Source: Actinomycetes bacterium
GTDB lineage: Bacteria > Actinomycetota > Coriobacteriia > Coriobacteriales > JAEZXW01
Length of the DNA: 20,262 nucleotides
Direction of reading: 5' to 3'
Assembly (NCBI GenBank): GCA_023419515.1
Contig: JAEZXW010000098.1
Coordinates: 1 to 20,262, forward strand
Position numbers and translations under genes: made by a program. Below the pieces are notes generated by a model. That model searched no databases. It was not told the DNA's origin and saw nothing but the letters and a program-made list of their open reading frames with translations. Positions 7,504 through 14,941 of this stretch are shown piece after piece (position 1 is the first letter of the stretch; each line of letters opens with the position of its first letter).

Positions 7504-10500
7504 GACTTTTATACAGCAAGAACTTGAGTCACTTAACAGCGGCCAATATGTGGCTGCTACGACGACGGGTCAGCCTGTGCAACTCTCTGCGGGCGCGGGA
7601 GCTGGCAAAACTAAGACGCTCACCACGCGGCTTATGTATGCGTTTTCGGACGAATCGGGCCCCTTTATCAAAGAGGCTTGCCGCGTCATGGGTATCACTT
7701 TTACGCAAAAAGCTGCAGCTGAGCTTGCTCATCGAGTTCGTGTGGGCCTGGCAAAGGCGGGGCTCATTGAGGCAAGTCAGACCATCGATGAAGCATGGAT
7801 TTCGACAACTGATTCCATGTGTAGGCGTATTTTGAGAGAGAATGCCCTGTCGTGCGGGGTAGATCCCGACTTTGATCTGCTCGATCCGCTTTCTGCAGAG
7901 GCGAGCATGCGCCGTATTATCACGGAGACTCTCGAGACGTTTCACCAGGTTAAGCCCATCCACGACCTCAAGATGACCTGGGGTGTTCGTATGCGTACTC
8001 ATATCGCTTCGCTGGGCGCAAACGACAAGAATACAGGCAGCTTCTCAGGCAAAACAATAGATAACGCCCTTGTTTTATTGATGAGCCACCTGATCACTGA
8101 GATTAATTTTGACAGGGCGTTTGACCTTATTGTTGCCAATGAGCTTAATGGAATCTCATTGGGCTTGCGTTCCGCGGATGAACCAGCAAACAGCGTAGGC
8201 TCCATGACTTCTGAGGAGTTTGTCGCCCAAGTTTCAAAGCTGTTGACAAGCTCACAGCTGCGAGAGGCACTTGAAGTTAACGTACAGCTGAACGCATCGT
8301 CAAGCAGCGGTATGACTGCGCGCCGTATCGATCAAAAGGTACAACTTTGCACGTCGTTTGCATATCGGACGCAGCAGATTCATGAGGTGCTCGAGTCGAT
8401 CCAGGCACAAGGCGGTGCTAAGCAAAAAGAGGCAGCTCAGCGCTTTGCCGAGCGTCTGTCTGAACTTGAACAAGCATTCAGCGCAGAGCAGGCTGCCACA
8501 TCAGTTGATCCCTATGATCTCAATGTTCGTTATATCAACAAGATCGCCAAAATCATGCTCGAACCGGCGTGTGTGCCAAGTAAACGAGGTAAGGTCAAAG
8601 CAGATGCTGTGCTGTTGCAGGCGCTGTGCCAAGAAATCATTGCCGGTCAGATGCAAGAGTATCTCAGCGTACTTTGTAACTTAGCACTGCTTTGTGTGTT
8701 GGCATATCTCGAATATTGTGATCGAGAGTCAAAGTTTGACTTTGCGACAGTGGCAGCACTCACACGATTTGCACTCAAGAAAAACGATGCGGTCAGAGAG
8801 CGGATGTCGGGTGCCTTTGACATGGTGATGGTTGATGAGTTCCAAGACACCAACGCGTTGCAACTCGACATCATCGAACAGCTTGCCGATGCTGATCTTG
8901 CAAACCTCTGCACGGTTGGCGACGAGCAACAGTCGATCTATGCATTTCGCGGGTCAGAGGTCGAAATGTATCGAGCGCATCGCCAAAGCATGGTAGAGCA
9001 CGGCGCAAGTATGCTCGAGCTTGATGCAAACTATCGTTCTCATCAGGCAATTCTCGACTTTGTAAACACTGTCTTTACGCAAGATGGCATCCCAACCAAT
9101 GATCTCATCAAACTTAAAGCGATGCGCGAAGAGCCAAAGACGCCCGTTGTACCTCAAGATGAGCCGCGCATTATTGTGTTGGATGCTCGCACGCGTCGTG
9201 GTGCAAGAAATCGCAACACGAGCGAAGATGATGAGCTGAAAGTTCCGCAGCGGGGTCGTAAGCTTGAAGAAGCCCGACATCACAATGCTGTTGCAATTGC
9301 AGAGGAATTTGCACATCTGCGAGATGATCATGGTGTTCCCGCTGGTGACATGGTTATTCTGCTCTCTAAGATGACTAACTCCCAGCTTTATATTGATGCT
9401 CTTGCAAAGCATGGATTTGATGTTGTGGTTCAGGGTGGATCGGTCTTTTTTACGAGCTGTCCTGAGGTCAAAGAGCTTTTTGCCCTTGCAAGTCTGCTTG
9501 TTGATCCGTTGGATGACGAGAGTTTTCTTGGCGCCGGCCTCTCGTCGCTTGGTGGTTTGACTGAGCAAGACCTCGCGTTTATTGCAGCAAACTCATATTT
9601 GAGGAGTGTTGAGGAAAAACAGCACGCAGGTGCCTCGAGCACCAATAAAAACTCCAGCTCCTATTCGCTGTTCGAGCGCAGCTCATTGCTGGTTCAACGC
9701 TTTAACCAAGGAGATGACACCCTCATCGGCACCCCTTCGCAGGCACTGCAAGATTTTGTTGTCTCACTCAAAGACGCTCAACAAGCGCTTAAGTTTCACC
9801 CGTTGAGTACGGTGATCTTAGGGATGGTGCGATTCGGTGCGTATCTCAAGGAGCGTGAAAAATCGGTTGACAGCCAAAAGAGGGCGCAGGCAGCAAACAT
9901 TCGCAAGTTTATTTCGTTCGTGCAAGACATTGAGCGTACGAGTGCAGGCGCAAGAGATGTCTTGCGTAAACTTTCTGACCTTTATCATGGCGGTGCAAAA
10001 GAGGCGCCCGCAGCAGCTGATACGGCGGATGCGGTTCGCATTATGACTATCCACGCGTCAAAGGGCTTGGAGTTTCCGGTGGTTGCGGTCGGTGAGATCG
10101 AAGTTCCTAAGAGTCGCAGTGACCAGATTGTCTGGGTTGAAGCGCCTCATCAACCACCGCGTGTGGCGCTTCCTTATGGTCAAAAGAGGCTGATCGCTCA
10201 GATGTTGGGTTGCTTGCAGCTTGATGAAAAAAAATCCAAACCACTTACGGTTGAGGTGGATGGGCTTGACAGCATAGATCCCGACGTGGTGTCGGCGCTC
10301 AGTTACGCCCATGATTGCGCGCAGACGCTCAGCAAAGCTTATGCCGAGGAAGAGTTTCGCAAATACTATGTTGCGATGACAAGGGCTCGTGATGTGCTCA
10401 TCGTTGCGTTGAGTGGTGAGATTAGTAAATCGCAGGGTGACGCGCCGACGGTGCACAACATGACACTTAATTGCCTGATGGATAAAGACCTCAGCGAGAG

Positions 10501-11881
10501 TTTTACTATGATTCGCGATCGTTTATATGATCACGCGACGCATCTTTTGGACTGCAAGTCACAAGGAATTGAACCTCAGCAGGAGTGGATCGATATTCTC
10601 ATGAAGGATTCCGAGGTGATTCGTGAGGTCGCTCCGGGCATGTATGGCTGGGTTGAGGAAGAGGGCAAAGCGCGAAAGTACGGGCATGTTGCTCCGCTTA
10701 TGGTCAATGATGTTGTAATGGCGCCGCATGTTCGTTATCGCGATGTGTTTATGGAGTATGCGCTTAAGTTTGCAGGTATGTGGTCTGGTTTGTCACCTGA
10801 GGAGGTTGGTTTCGATCAGGATGATCATGAGATGCTCAGTGATGGGGGCGCAGCTTACAGCAACCAGTCTTCAGCGCGTCCGATGCGCAATTTATCCGAG
10901 GCTATGCGTTGGATGAGCTCTGCCGATTATCTCGGGACTTGGTATCCACGTGATGTCTCTTACTCGTTGCTTGAACGTGATCCGTACGAGGTTTACTTAA
11001 GGCAAGCTTTGCATCTACCGCCGTGGCAGATTGATCAACTGCTTGAGTCGATCGATCGATCTGGTGAGCTCGAGGACGCCCATGGAGAGTCGAGCACGGT
11101 GATCCCGCCGCTTGATGATAAGGAGTTGCGGCGAGATTCTCTTGATGACCTTCATAAACTTGAGTCGTCGCGCCAAGATCGTGAGGTTGCCATGAACTTT
11201 GGTTCAGCGTTTCACCATACGATGGAGGTGCTCGCTCTTGCTGATGATCAGTTGATGATCGATGGTGGTATCAATGAGTCGTACATTGATCTCGTGATCA
11301 AGATGGGGGAGGACTACGGCCTAGATCAGGTACATCTCGAACGCCTCACCTTAAGTCTGGCTAACTGGATCAAGGGAGATTTGCGTGAGGAACTTTCGAT
11401 ATTCAAAGGTCGCTTGCCTGAGCAGGAGTTCGTCACCGAGGTAACTATCCCAGATGAGCTGCGAGTAGCAGCAGGTTCCTTAACCCCTGTGAGCTTTAGG
11501 CTCAATGGTTCGATCGACCTTTTGCTCGTGCATCCAGGCGATATGACCAAGGCAACGGTGCTCGATTATAAAACAGGCTTGAGGCTCTTTGGGGAAGAGC
11601 GAATGCAAGAGGTTTATCTGCATCAGGCACAGACTTACGCATACGCCTGTCTCAAGCAGGGCTATAAACAGGTCGAGGTTATTTTTACGCGCGTGGAGTG
11701 TCAGGAGCACACAAGGTTTTGCTTTGCTGTTGCAGATATTAAAGAGCTCGAGCACGTACTCGCTGCGCGATACCTTGCGATGCATGATGGTATTAATAAG
11801 GCGATCCATCTATCAGATTATTACGATTTGGCGCCCATAAGTGAGGAGGGTGCAGGCAAGGCAGCGGACGTCGATAGGTAA
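7484..11881 (+). CDS. addA: AddA-type helicase-exonuclease (UvrD family with PD-(D/E)XK domain)
   Basis: A 1465-residue SF1A 3'-5' helicase fused to a nuclease, the motor subunit of an AddAB-like complex that unwinds and resects DNA ends for RecA. Motifs in order: Walker A GAGAGKT (37-43); Ia TFTQKAAAEL; II VDEFQDT (450-456); III GDEQQSIYAFRGS; IV ANYRSHQAIL; V MTIHASKGLEFP; VI YVAMTRARD (962-970). The C-terminal nuclease shows His1244/1245 (FGSAFHHTME), Asp1345 (NGSIDLL), and Asp1361-Tyr-Lys1363 (VLDYKTG), then LHQAQTYAYA. It is about 200 residues longer than B. subtilis AddA. Start: GTG 7484 with AAAGGAGGG at 7466-7474, preferred over the ATG at 7442, which has no ribosome site. Both AddB-like genes are immediately upstream and overlapping, so all three are probably cotranscribed. 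Confidence 0.92.
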   Translation: MTTTQSKTFIQQELESLNSGQYVAATTTGQPVQLSAGAGAGKTKTLTTRLMYAFSDESGPFIKEACRVMGITFTQKAAAELAHRVRVGLAKAGLIEASQTIDEAWISTTDSMCRRILRENALSCGVDPDFDLLDPLSAEASMRRIITETLETFHQVKPIHDLKMTWGVRMRTHIASLGANDKNTGSFSGKTIDNALVLLMSHLITEINFDRAFDLIVANELNGISLGLRSADEPANSVGSMTSEEFVAQVSKLLTSSQLREALEVNVQLNASSSSGMTARRIDQKVQLCTSFAYRTQQIHEVLESIQAQGGAKQKEAAQRFAERLSELEQAFSAEQAATSVDPYDLNVRYINKIAKIMLEPACVPSKRGKVKADAVLLQALCQEIIAGQMQEYLSVLCNLALLCVLAYLEYCDRESKFDFATVAALTRFALKKNDAVRERMSGAFDMVMVDEFQDTNALQLDIIEQLADADLANLCTVGDEQQSIYAFRGSEVEMYRAHRQSMVEHGASMLELDANYRSHQAILDFVNTVFTQDGIPTNDLIKLKAMREEPKTPVVPQDEPRIIVLDARTRRGARNRNTSEDDELKVPQRGRKLEEARHHNAVAIAEEFAHLRDDHGVPAGDMVILLSKMTNSQLYIDALAKHGFDVVVQGGSVFFTSCPEVKELFALASLLVDPLDDESFLGAGLSSLGGLTEQDLAFIAANSYLRSVEEKQHAGASSTNKNSSSYSLFERSSLLVQRFNQGDDTLIGTPSQALQDFVVSLKDAQQALKFHPLSTVILGMVRFGAYLKEREKSVDSQKRAQAANIRKFISFVQDIERTSAGARDVLRKLSDLYHGGAKEAPAAADTADAVRIMTIHASKGLEFPVVAVGEIEVPKSRSDQIVWVEAPHQPPRVALPYGQKRLIAQMLGCLQLDEKKSKPLTVEVDGLDSIDPDVVSALSYAHDCAQTLSKAYAEEEFRKYYVAMTRARDVLIVALSGEISKSQGDAPTVHNMTLNCLMDKDLSESFTMIRDRLYDHATHLLDCKSQGIEPQQEWIDILMKDSEVIREVAPGMYGWVEEEGKARKYGHVAPLMVNDVVMAPHVRYRDVFMEYALKFAGMWSGLSPEEVGFDQDDHEMLSDGGAAYSNQSSARPMRNLSEAMRWMSSADYLGTWYPRDVSYSLLERDPYEVYLRQALHLPPWQIDQLLESIDRSGELEDAHGESSTVIPPLDDKELRRDSLDDLHKLESSRQDREVAMNFGSAFHHTMEVLALADDQLMIDGGINESYIDLVIKMGEDYGLDQVHLERLTLSLANWIKGDLREELSIFKGRLPEQEFVTEVTIPDELRVAAGSLTPVSFRLNGSIDLLLVHPGDMTKATVLDYKTGLRLFGEERMQEVYLHQAQTYAYACLKQGYKQVEVIFTRVECQEHTRFCFAVADIKELEHVLAARYLAMHDGINKAIHLSDYYDLAPISEEGAGKAADVDR

Positions 11882-11932
11882 AACGGTGCAGCCTTGGCTG
11901 AGGGTGTAGCTTCGCCTGATACCCCGCCTCGC

Positions 11933-12970
11933 TTAACGTAACTTCTTAGCGAGCTGTCCGCAGGCTGCGTCGATGTCCTGACCTCGTGATCGACGAATGG
12001 TGACTTCGGCGTGAGCCTGCTTGAGCTCCTCGGCAATTTCGCTCATGCGCTTTGGTAGGGTCGGCAAAAATGGCGATCCATCGATTTCGTTCAGCATGAT
12101 GAGATTGATATGACAGTGCAGCGTGCGAGCAAATTTCGCCAGCGCTGCAATCTGCTCGGGGGTATCGTTGATGTCTCTCATCAGGGCATATTCAATCGTT
12201 GGCCTGCGGTTAGTGGCACTGATGTAATCCTCAAGTGCCTGATGAAGCTTTTCGAGTGGCCACTGCCTTACGCGCGGCATCAGCGCGTCACGGGTTTCCT
12301 GGATTGCAGAGTGCAGTGAGATCGCGAGCCCATACTGTTCAGGAATCTCTTGCCACTTTTTGATCTGTGGTGCTACGCCGCTTGTCGACACCGTAATCTT
12401 GCGTGCGCCGATATTCAAACACTCGCCGCTGTTGAGTAGTGTGAGCGCTTTGGTGACCTCGGCAAAATTCAAGAACGGCTCGCCCTGACCCATAAAGACG
12501 ATATTGCCTGCACGCAAGTCCATCTCACGCTCAGCAATGATGACCTGATCGACAATCTCATGAGCTGCAAGATTGCGCGTAAGCCCCATCTTACCGGTGG
12601 CACAAAAGGCGCAATCAAGCGGACAGCCAACCTGGCTCGAGACACACACTGTCATAGCATGTTCATCCTCATGTGGCATTGCCACCATTTCAACTGCGGT
12701 TTTATCGGCTAACTCAATCAAAAACTTGCGTGTCTGATCACACGAGGTCTGCACCGCAAGCACCGTTGGATAATCGCAGTGCAGCGTGTTACTCAGCTTT
12801 TCTCGCAGTTGCTTTGAGAGATTGGTCATCTCATCAAACGATCCCACCCGTTGGTCGTAGAGCCACGATAAAATTTGCTGGGCTCGATAAGGTTTTTCAC
12901 CGAGTTCAACAAGGGTGTCTCGCAGCATCTGGGGGGTTAATGATCTGATATGTTGAGTTGTGTTTCGCAT
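11933..12970 (-). CDS. rlmN: Dual-specificity 23S rRNA/tRNA adenine-C2 methyltransferase RlmN
   Basis: A radical-SAM enzyme that methylates C2 of A2503 in 23S rRNA and of A37 in some tRNAs. The 345-residue length is normal. The [4Fe-4S] motif CxxxCxxC is at Cys116, Cys120 and Cys123 (GCPLDCAFCATG). Cys337 (DIDAACGQL) matches the cysteine that is itself methylated and transfers the carbon, and Cys109 (TVCVSSQVG) is also conserved. GQGEP (161-165) is the glycine-rich SAM motif. A Cfr-type protein is less likely given this context and overall fit. The ATG ending at 12970 begins the conserved region; the frame is open 91 codons further upstream, but that part looks unlike the family. No ribosome site precedes this ATG, and a TATTAT hexamer lies only 6 bases before it, suggesting a leaderless mRNA. 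Confidence 0.95.
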   Translation of the reverse strand: MRNTTQHIRSLTPQMLRDTLVELGEKPYRAQQILSWLYDQRVGSFDEMTNLSKQLREKLSNTLHCDYPTVLAVQTSCDQTRKFLIELADKTAVEMVAMPHEDEHAMTVCVSSQVGCPLDCAFCATGKMGLTRNLAAHEIVDQVIIAEREMDLRAGNIVFMGQGEPFLNFAEVTKALTLLNSGECLNIGARKITVSTSGVAPQIKKWQEIPEQYGLAISLHSAIQETRDALMPRVRQWPLEKLHQALEDYISATNRRPTIEYALMRDINDTPEQIAALAKFARTLHCHINLIMLNEIDGSPFLPTLPKRMSEIAEELKQAHAEVTIRRSRGQDIDAACGQLAKKLR

Positions 12971-12976
12971 GGGCAC

Positions 12977-12982
12977 ATAATA
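12977..12982 (-). promoter_or_regulatory. Putative -10 element of a leaderless rlmN promoter
   Basis: On the - strand TATTAT lies 6 bases before the rlmN ATG. If used as a -10 element, transcription would begin at or next to the A of the ATG. No Shine-Dalgarno sequence is visible upstream of the start, which fits. No convincing -35 box is visible at the usual spacing. Leaderless mRNAs are common in Actinomycetota. Confidence 0.35.
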
Positions 12983-13009
12983 CAGTATGCGCGAAGATTC
13001 TCTGCGTAG

Positions 13010-13098
13010 AGCAGGCGTGTCACGGAGCAAGTGCACTTTTGAACAGGCGTACCGCAAAGTTGATGCATTGCGAAGCAGGCGTACGCACAGATTAGAGG
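13010..13098. repeat. Three CAGGCGT direct repeats at exact 32-bp spacing
   Basis: CAGGCGT occurs at 13012-13018, 13044-13050 and 13076-13082, each start exactly 32 bases apart (about three helical turns). Copies two and three share CAGGCGTAC. The 32-base units are otherwise degenerate, although the first two also share TGCA at the same offset. The array fills the gap between the divergent rlmN and the membrane-protein gene. It also contains a perfect 10-bp palindrome, AAGTGCACTT (13029-13038), and a CGCAA/TTGCG inverted repeat (about 13053-13072). It could be an array of binding sites on one DNA face or a remnant repeat. Confidence 0.5.
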
Positions 13099-13105
13099 AT
13101 ACGAG

Positions 13106-13909
13106 ATGACAGATAAGCACATCCCTTATCAAGAGAGCAAAACCGAGCAAGACATCGACGCTATCATGGATGCCATCATGCAAAAGATGCGCGAGGATGA
13201 CCCGAGCCCACTGGATGGCGAGCATCACGCTAAGGTCGAACATGCCAAGCCGCTCGAATACGACTACATCAATTACGATGAACAGCCTGCAGTTTTGCTG
13301 GGTCCCGGTGCGTTTACATCATCAAAACCATGGGGGGCAGACACGCCGAGCGAGGTTAACGATCCTACGTATGAGGCGCTTGAATCACTTGAGGTCATTG
13401 AGCCTTTTACCGAGGATGGTGCCGAGCCAAGCGTTCCGATGCAGGCAGATAAGACCATTAGTTTTGTCGATGCCGCTCACGCGGTTACCACACTTACCCC
13501 AGAATTGCTTGAGTCATCGGAGTCAGAGGAGCATATGGCTGGTTGGAAAGCCCCTTGGTATCTCAGCATTTTGCCCGCAGTCATTCACGGCATCTTAGCG
13601 ATTGCACTTGGTGCTGGTGTCGCGGCATATTTCATCATGAGCCCGGGAGGGCCATATCTTCCCGTCGCAAGTGGCGACATGATCTTCCATGTGATCATCG
13701 CTCTTGCTGCGTTTGCAGTGCTTGGTGTTGTCATGGCATTCGCGAGCGGATTGATACTCAGGCAGCGCGCACCTCAAGCCTCAAAGGATGGCTGGATCAC
13801 AAGCTCTTGTTTTAAATTTGCGCTCACGATTTTGTTGGGTTTGGTGCTTTGGGTGGCTGGCATGTTGGTCGCCGATCAAGTGGCAAGTGCCGCGATCGTG
13901 CTGATCTAG
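13106..13909 (+). CDS. Acidic-tailed integral membrane protein of unknown function
   Basis: A 267-residue protein that I do not recognise. Residues 1-146 are hydrophilic and strongly acidic, rich in Asp, Glu, Pro and Ser, without a signal peptide, and so probably cytosolic and disordered. Three hydrophobic segments follow: about 152-177, 192-217 and 234-266, the last long enough to continue to the C-terminus. Short loops (SPGGPYLPVASGD at 179-191; RQRAPQASKDGW at 219-230) connect them. The positive second loop suggests the N-terminus and that loop share the cytosolic side only if one segment is re-entrant; the topology is uncertain. Start: ATG 13106 with AGAGGA (13094-13099) 6 bases upstream. 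It is divergent from rlmN and convergent with the HIRAN-like gene, so it is probably transcribed alone. Confidence 0.8.
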   Translation: MTDKHIPYQESKTEQDIDAIMDAIMQKMREDDPSPLDGEHHAKVEHAKPLEYDYINYDEQPAVLLGPGAFTSSKPWGADTPSEVNDPTYEALESLEVIEPFTEDGAEPSVPMQADKTISFVDAAHAVTTLTPELLESSESEEHMAGWKAPWYLSILPAVIHGILAIALGAGVAAYFIMSPGGPYLPVASGDMIFHVIIALAAFAVLGVVMAFASGLILRQRAPQASKDGWITSSCFKFALTILLGLVLWVAGMLVADQVASAAIVLI

Positions 13910-13927
13910 AGCGGTTTGCAAACCGCT
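13910..13927. terminator. Palindrome between convergent genes, probable terminator
   Basis: AGCGGTTTGCAAACCGCT is a perfect 18-bp palindrome starting one base after the membrane-protein stop codon and ending 8 bases before the 3' end of the opposite gene. As RNA it folds into a 7-bp stem with a TGCA loop. The following sequence (GCGTCTTGCT) is a poor U tract, so efficiency may be low, but its placement between convergent genes and its symmetry suit a bidirectional terminator. Confidence 0.5.
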
Positions 13928-13935
13928 GCGTCTTG

Positions 13936-14598
13936 CTAGCTCACGAGCTTCCAGATAATTACACCAGCTAGCGCAACAACAAGCAAAATAGCAAGATAAG
14001 CTGCGATTTTGCAGCCTTGATTGCCCTGTGCTGCCTGCTGAGTCATCTGATCAATCATTGAAGCCGAGCGCTTAAAGACCACAACTCCGCTTCCAGCAAC
14101 ACCTACGCCTGATGGCAGTGGGATCTCCTTGTATTCCGGCAAACTCGCGCCTTCAGACTCAATGATCGCTTCGTACTCGGTGCCCGTCAGGTGTACGTTG
14201 GGACGCTTGCCTGTCTTGATTTGTTTGATCGTGTGCGCAACGTATGCACCCAGCGCTCGCTGTGATTCGGTCTTACGCTTATCGGGGTGATAGCACTGAT
14301 AGACGAGCTCACCGGCGTAAGACTTATCCTTTTTGCTGTAGGTCACGAGCGCCAGTGTAAACTGACAAATCCAGTCGTTTTCAATTGCGTTAATAATGCT
14401 CAGGCGGTTTTTTGGTTTGCAGACACCAATTTCATCTCCATTTGCGAGCGTCGCGATCAGCTCACCAGTTTTCTCGTCATGCTTGATCTTCAAGGAGTCT
14501 CCGACATGGCAGGCGGTGCTTGCTAGACGTTTATTCTGGCTCTCATCACGCGGTTCAATTGTAAAGTAGCCACCGATATAAACATCAACCTTTGCCAT
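13936..14598 (-). CDS. HIRAN-like protein with C-terminal membrane anchor
   Basis: A 220-residue protein. Residues 30-105 weakly resemble a HIRAN domain: HVGDSLKIKHDEKTGEL (31-47), then a NGDEIG turn (53-58), and a second half around ENDWICQFTLALV (73-85) and GELVYQCY. HIRAN domains bind DNA ends or 3'-OH ends in helicases such as HLTF, and also occur alone in bacteria. A single hydrophobic segment at 197-218 (AAYLAILLVVALAGVIIWKL) ends two residues before the C-terminus, as in tail-anchored proteins with a cytosolic domain. The ATG at 14598 is chosen because AAGGAG (- strand, 14615-14610) lies 11 bases upstream; the frame stays open to 14721 without one. Function is unknown. Confidence 0.75.
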   Translation of the reverse strand: MAKVDVYIGGYFTIEPRDESQNKRLASTACHVGDSLKIKHDEKTGELIATLANGDEIGVCKPKNRLSIINAIENDWICQFTLALVTYSKKDKSYAGELVYQCYHPDKRKTESQRALGAYVAHTIKQIKTGKRPNVHLTGTEYEAIIESEGASLPEYKEIPLPSGVGVAGSGVVVFKRSASMIDQMTQQAAQGNQGCKIAAYLAILLVVALAGVIIWKLVS

Positions 14599-14626
14599 GG
14601 GGATATAGACTCCTTTGAAAAATAAG

Positions 14627-14668
14627 ATTGTAAAATGTAGGTGTGACCTTTGATTTTGCAGGTCACAC
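14627..14668 (-). promoter_or_regulatory. Inverted-repeat operator and -10 element of the HIRAN-like gene
   Basis: GTGTGACC (14641-14648) and GGTCACAC (14661-14668) form a perfect 8-bp inverted repeat with a 12-base spacer. On the - strand TACAAT (14632-14627) is a good -10 element about 29 bases before the start codon. The inverted repeat is centred near position -35 relative to the predicted transcript start, where a repressor or activator dimer would bind. Neither strand has a T run after the repeat, so it is not a good terminator. Confidence 0.4.
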
Positions 14669-14761
14669 AACGTGCATTGCGCCAACGAGGATGCATGAAC
14701 AGCAGTATAGCAGTTTTCCATTTTGTATTAATTTTGCTGAAACCGATGATCGATTAAACGA

Positions 14762-14793
14762 TTGGGTATAGGCGGATGACATCTTGTATACAA
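14762..14793 (+). promoter_or_regulatory. Putative cysK promoter with overlapping palindrome
   Basis: TTGGGT (14762-14767) and TGTATA (14785-14790) are separated by 17 bases, a plausible but weak promoter pair. The -10 lies within a perfect 10-bp palindrome TTGTATACAA (14784-14793), which could be a repressor site. If used, the cysK leader would be about 145 bases long and include the direct repeats and the small open frame. Confidence 0.25.
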
Positions 14794-14826
14794 CCAAAGG
14801 TCATTCGTTAGTTTGGGGACGCTTGC

Positions 14827-14875
14827 GATGGATGAAGATATTCACGACGGATAAAACGTTTGTGATGGATAAGAC
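14827..14875 (+). repeat. Three 12-base direct repeats upstream of cysK
   Basis: GATGGATGAAGA (14827-14838), GACGGATAAAAC (14846-14857) and GATGGATAAGAC (14864-14875) fit GAYGGATRARAM with starts 19 and 18 bases apart. A weaker relative, GGCGGATGACAT (14771-14782), lies 56 bases before the first, about three such periods away. They could be repeated protein-binding sites or leader RNA elements for cysK; no known motif is recognised. Confidence 0.45.
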
Positions 14876-14941
14876 CGCTCGCAACAAATTTTTCGAGAAG
14901 GACAAGCCCCTGACCTTGCACATCATACGAAAGGAAAAACG

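Larger units (their letters stand above)
14599..14941. other. 343-base divergent regulatory region between the HIRAN-like gene and cysK
   Basis: This gap holds no convincing full-size gene. It contains promoter and operator candidates for both flanking genes: a perfect 8-bp inverted repeat nearer the HIRAN-like gene (14641-14668), a palindrome TTGTATACAA (14784-14793), a set of direct repeats GAYGGATRARAM (14827-14875), and a 26-codon open frame (14865-14945) whose TGA overlaps the cysK GTG. Each is described separately. Confidence 0.6.

Noticed and set aside
11882..11932. Short CAGCC-TT-GGCTG inverted repeat between addA and rlmN, considered as a terminator.
   Set aside because: The two-base loop is too tight and no T run follows on either strand.
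12971..13243. A 91-codon N-terminal extension of rlmN.
   Set aside because: The extension does not look like the family, the normal length is reached from 12970, and it would overlap the repeat array and the divergent gene's start.
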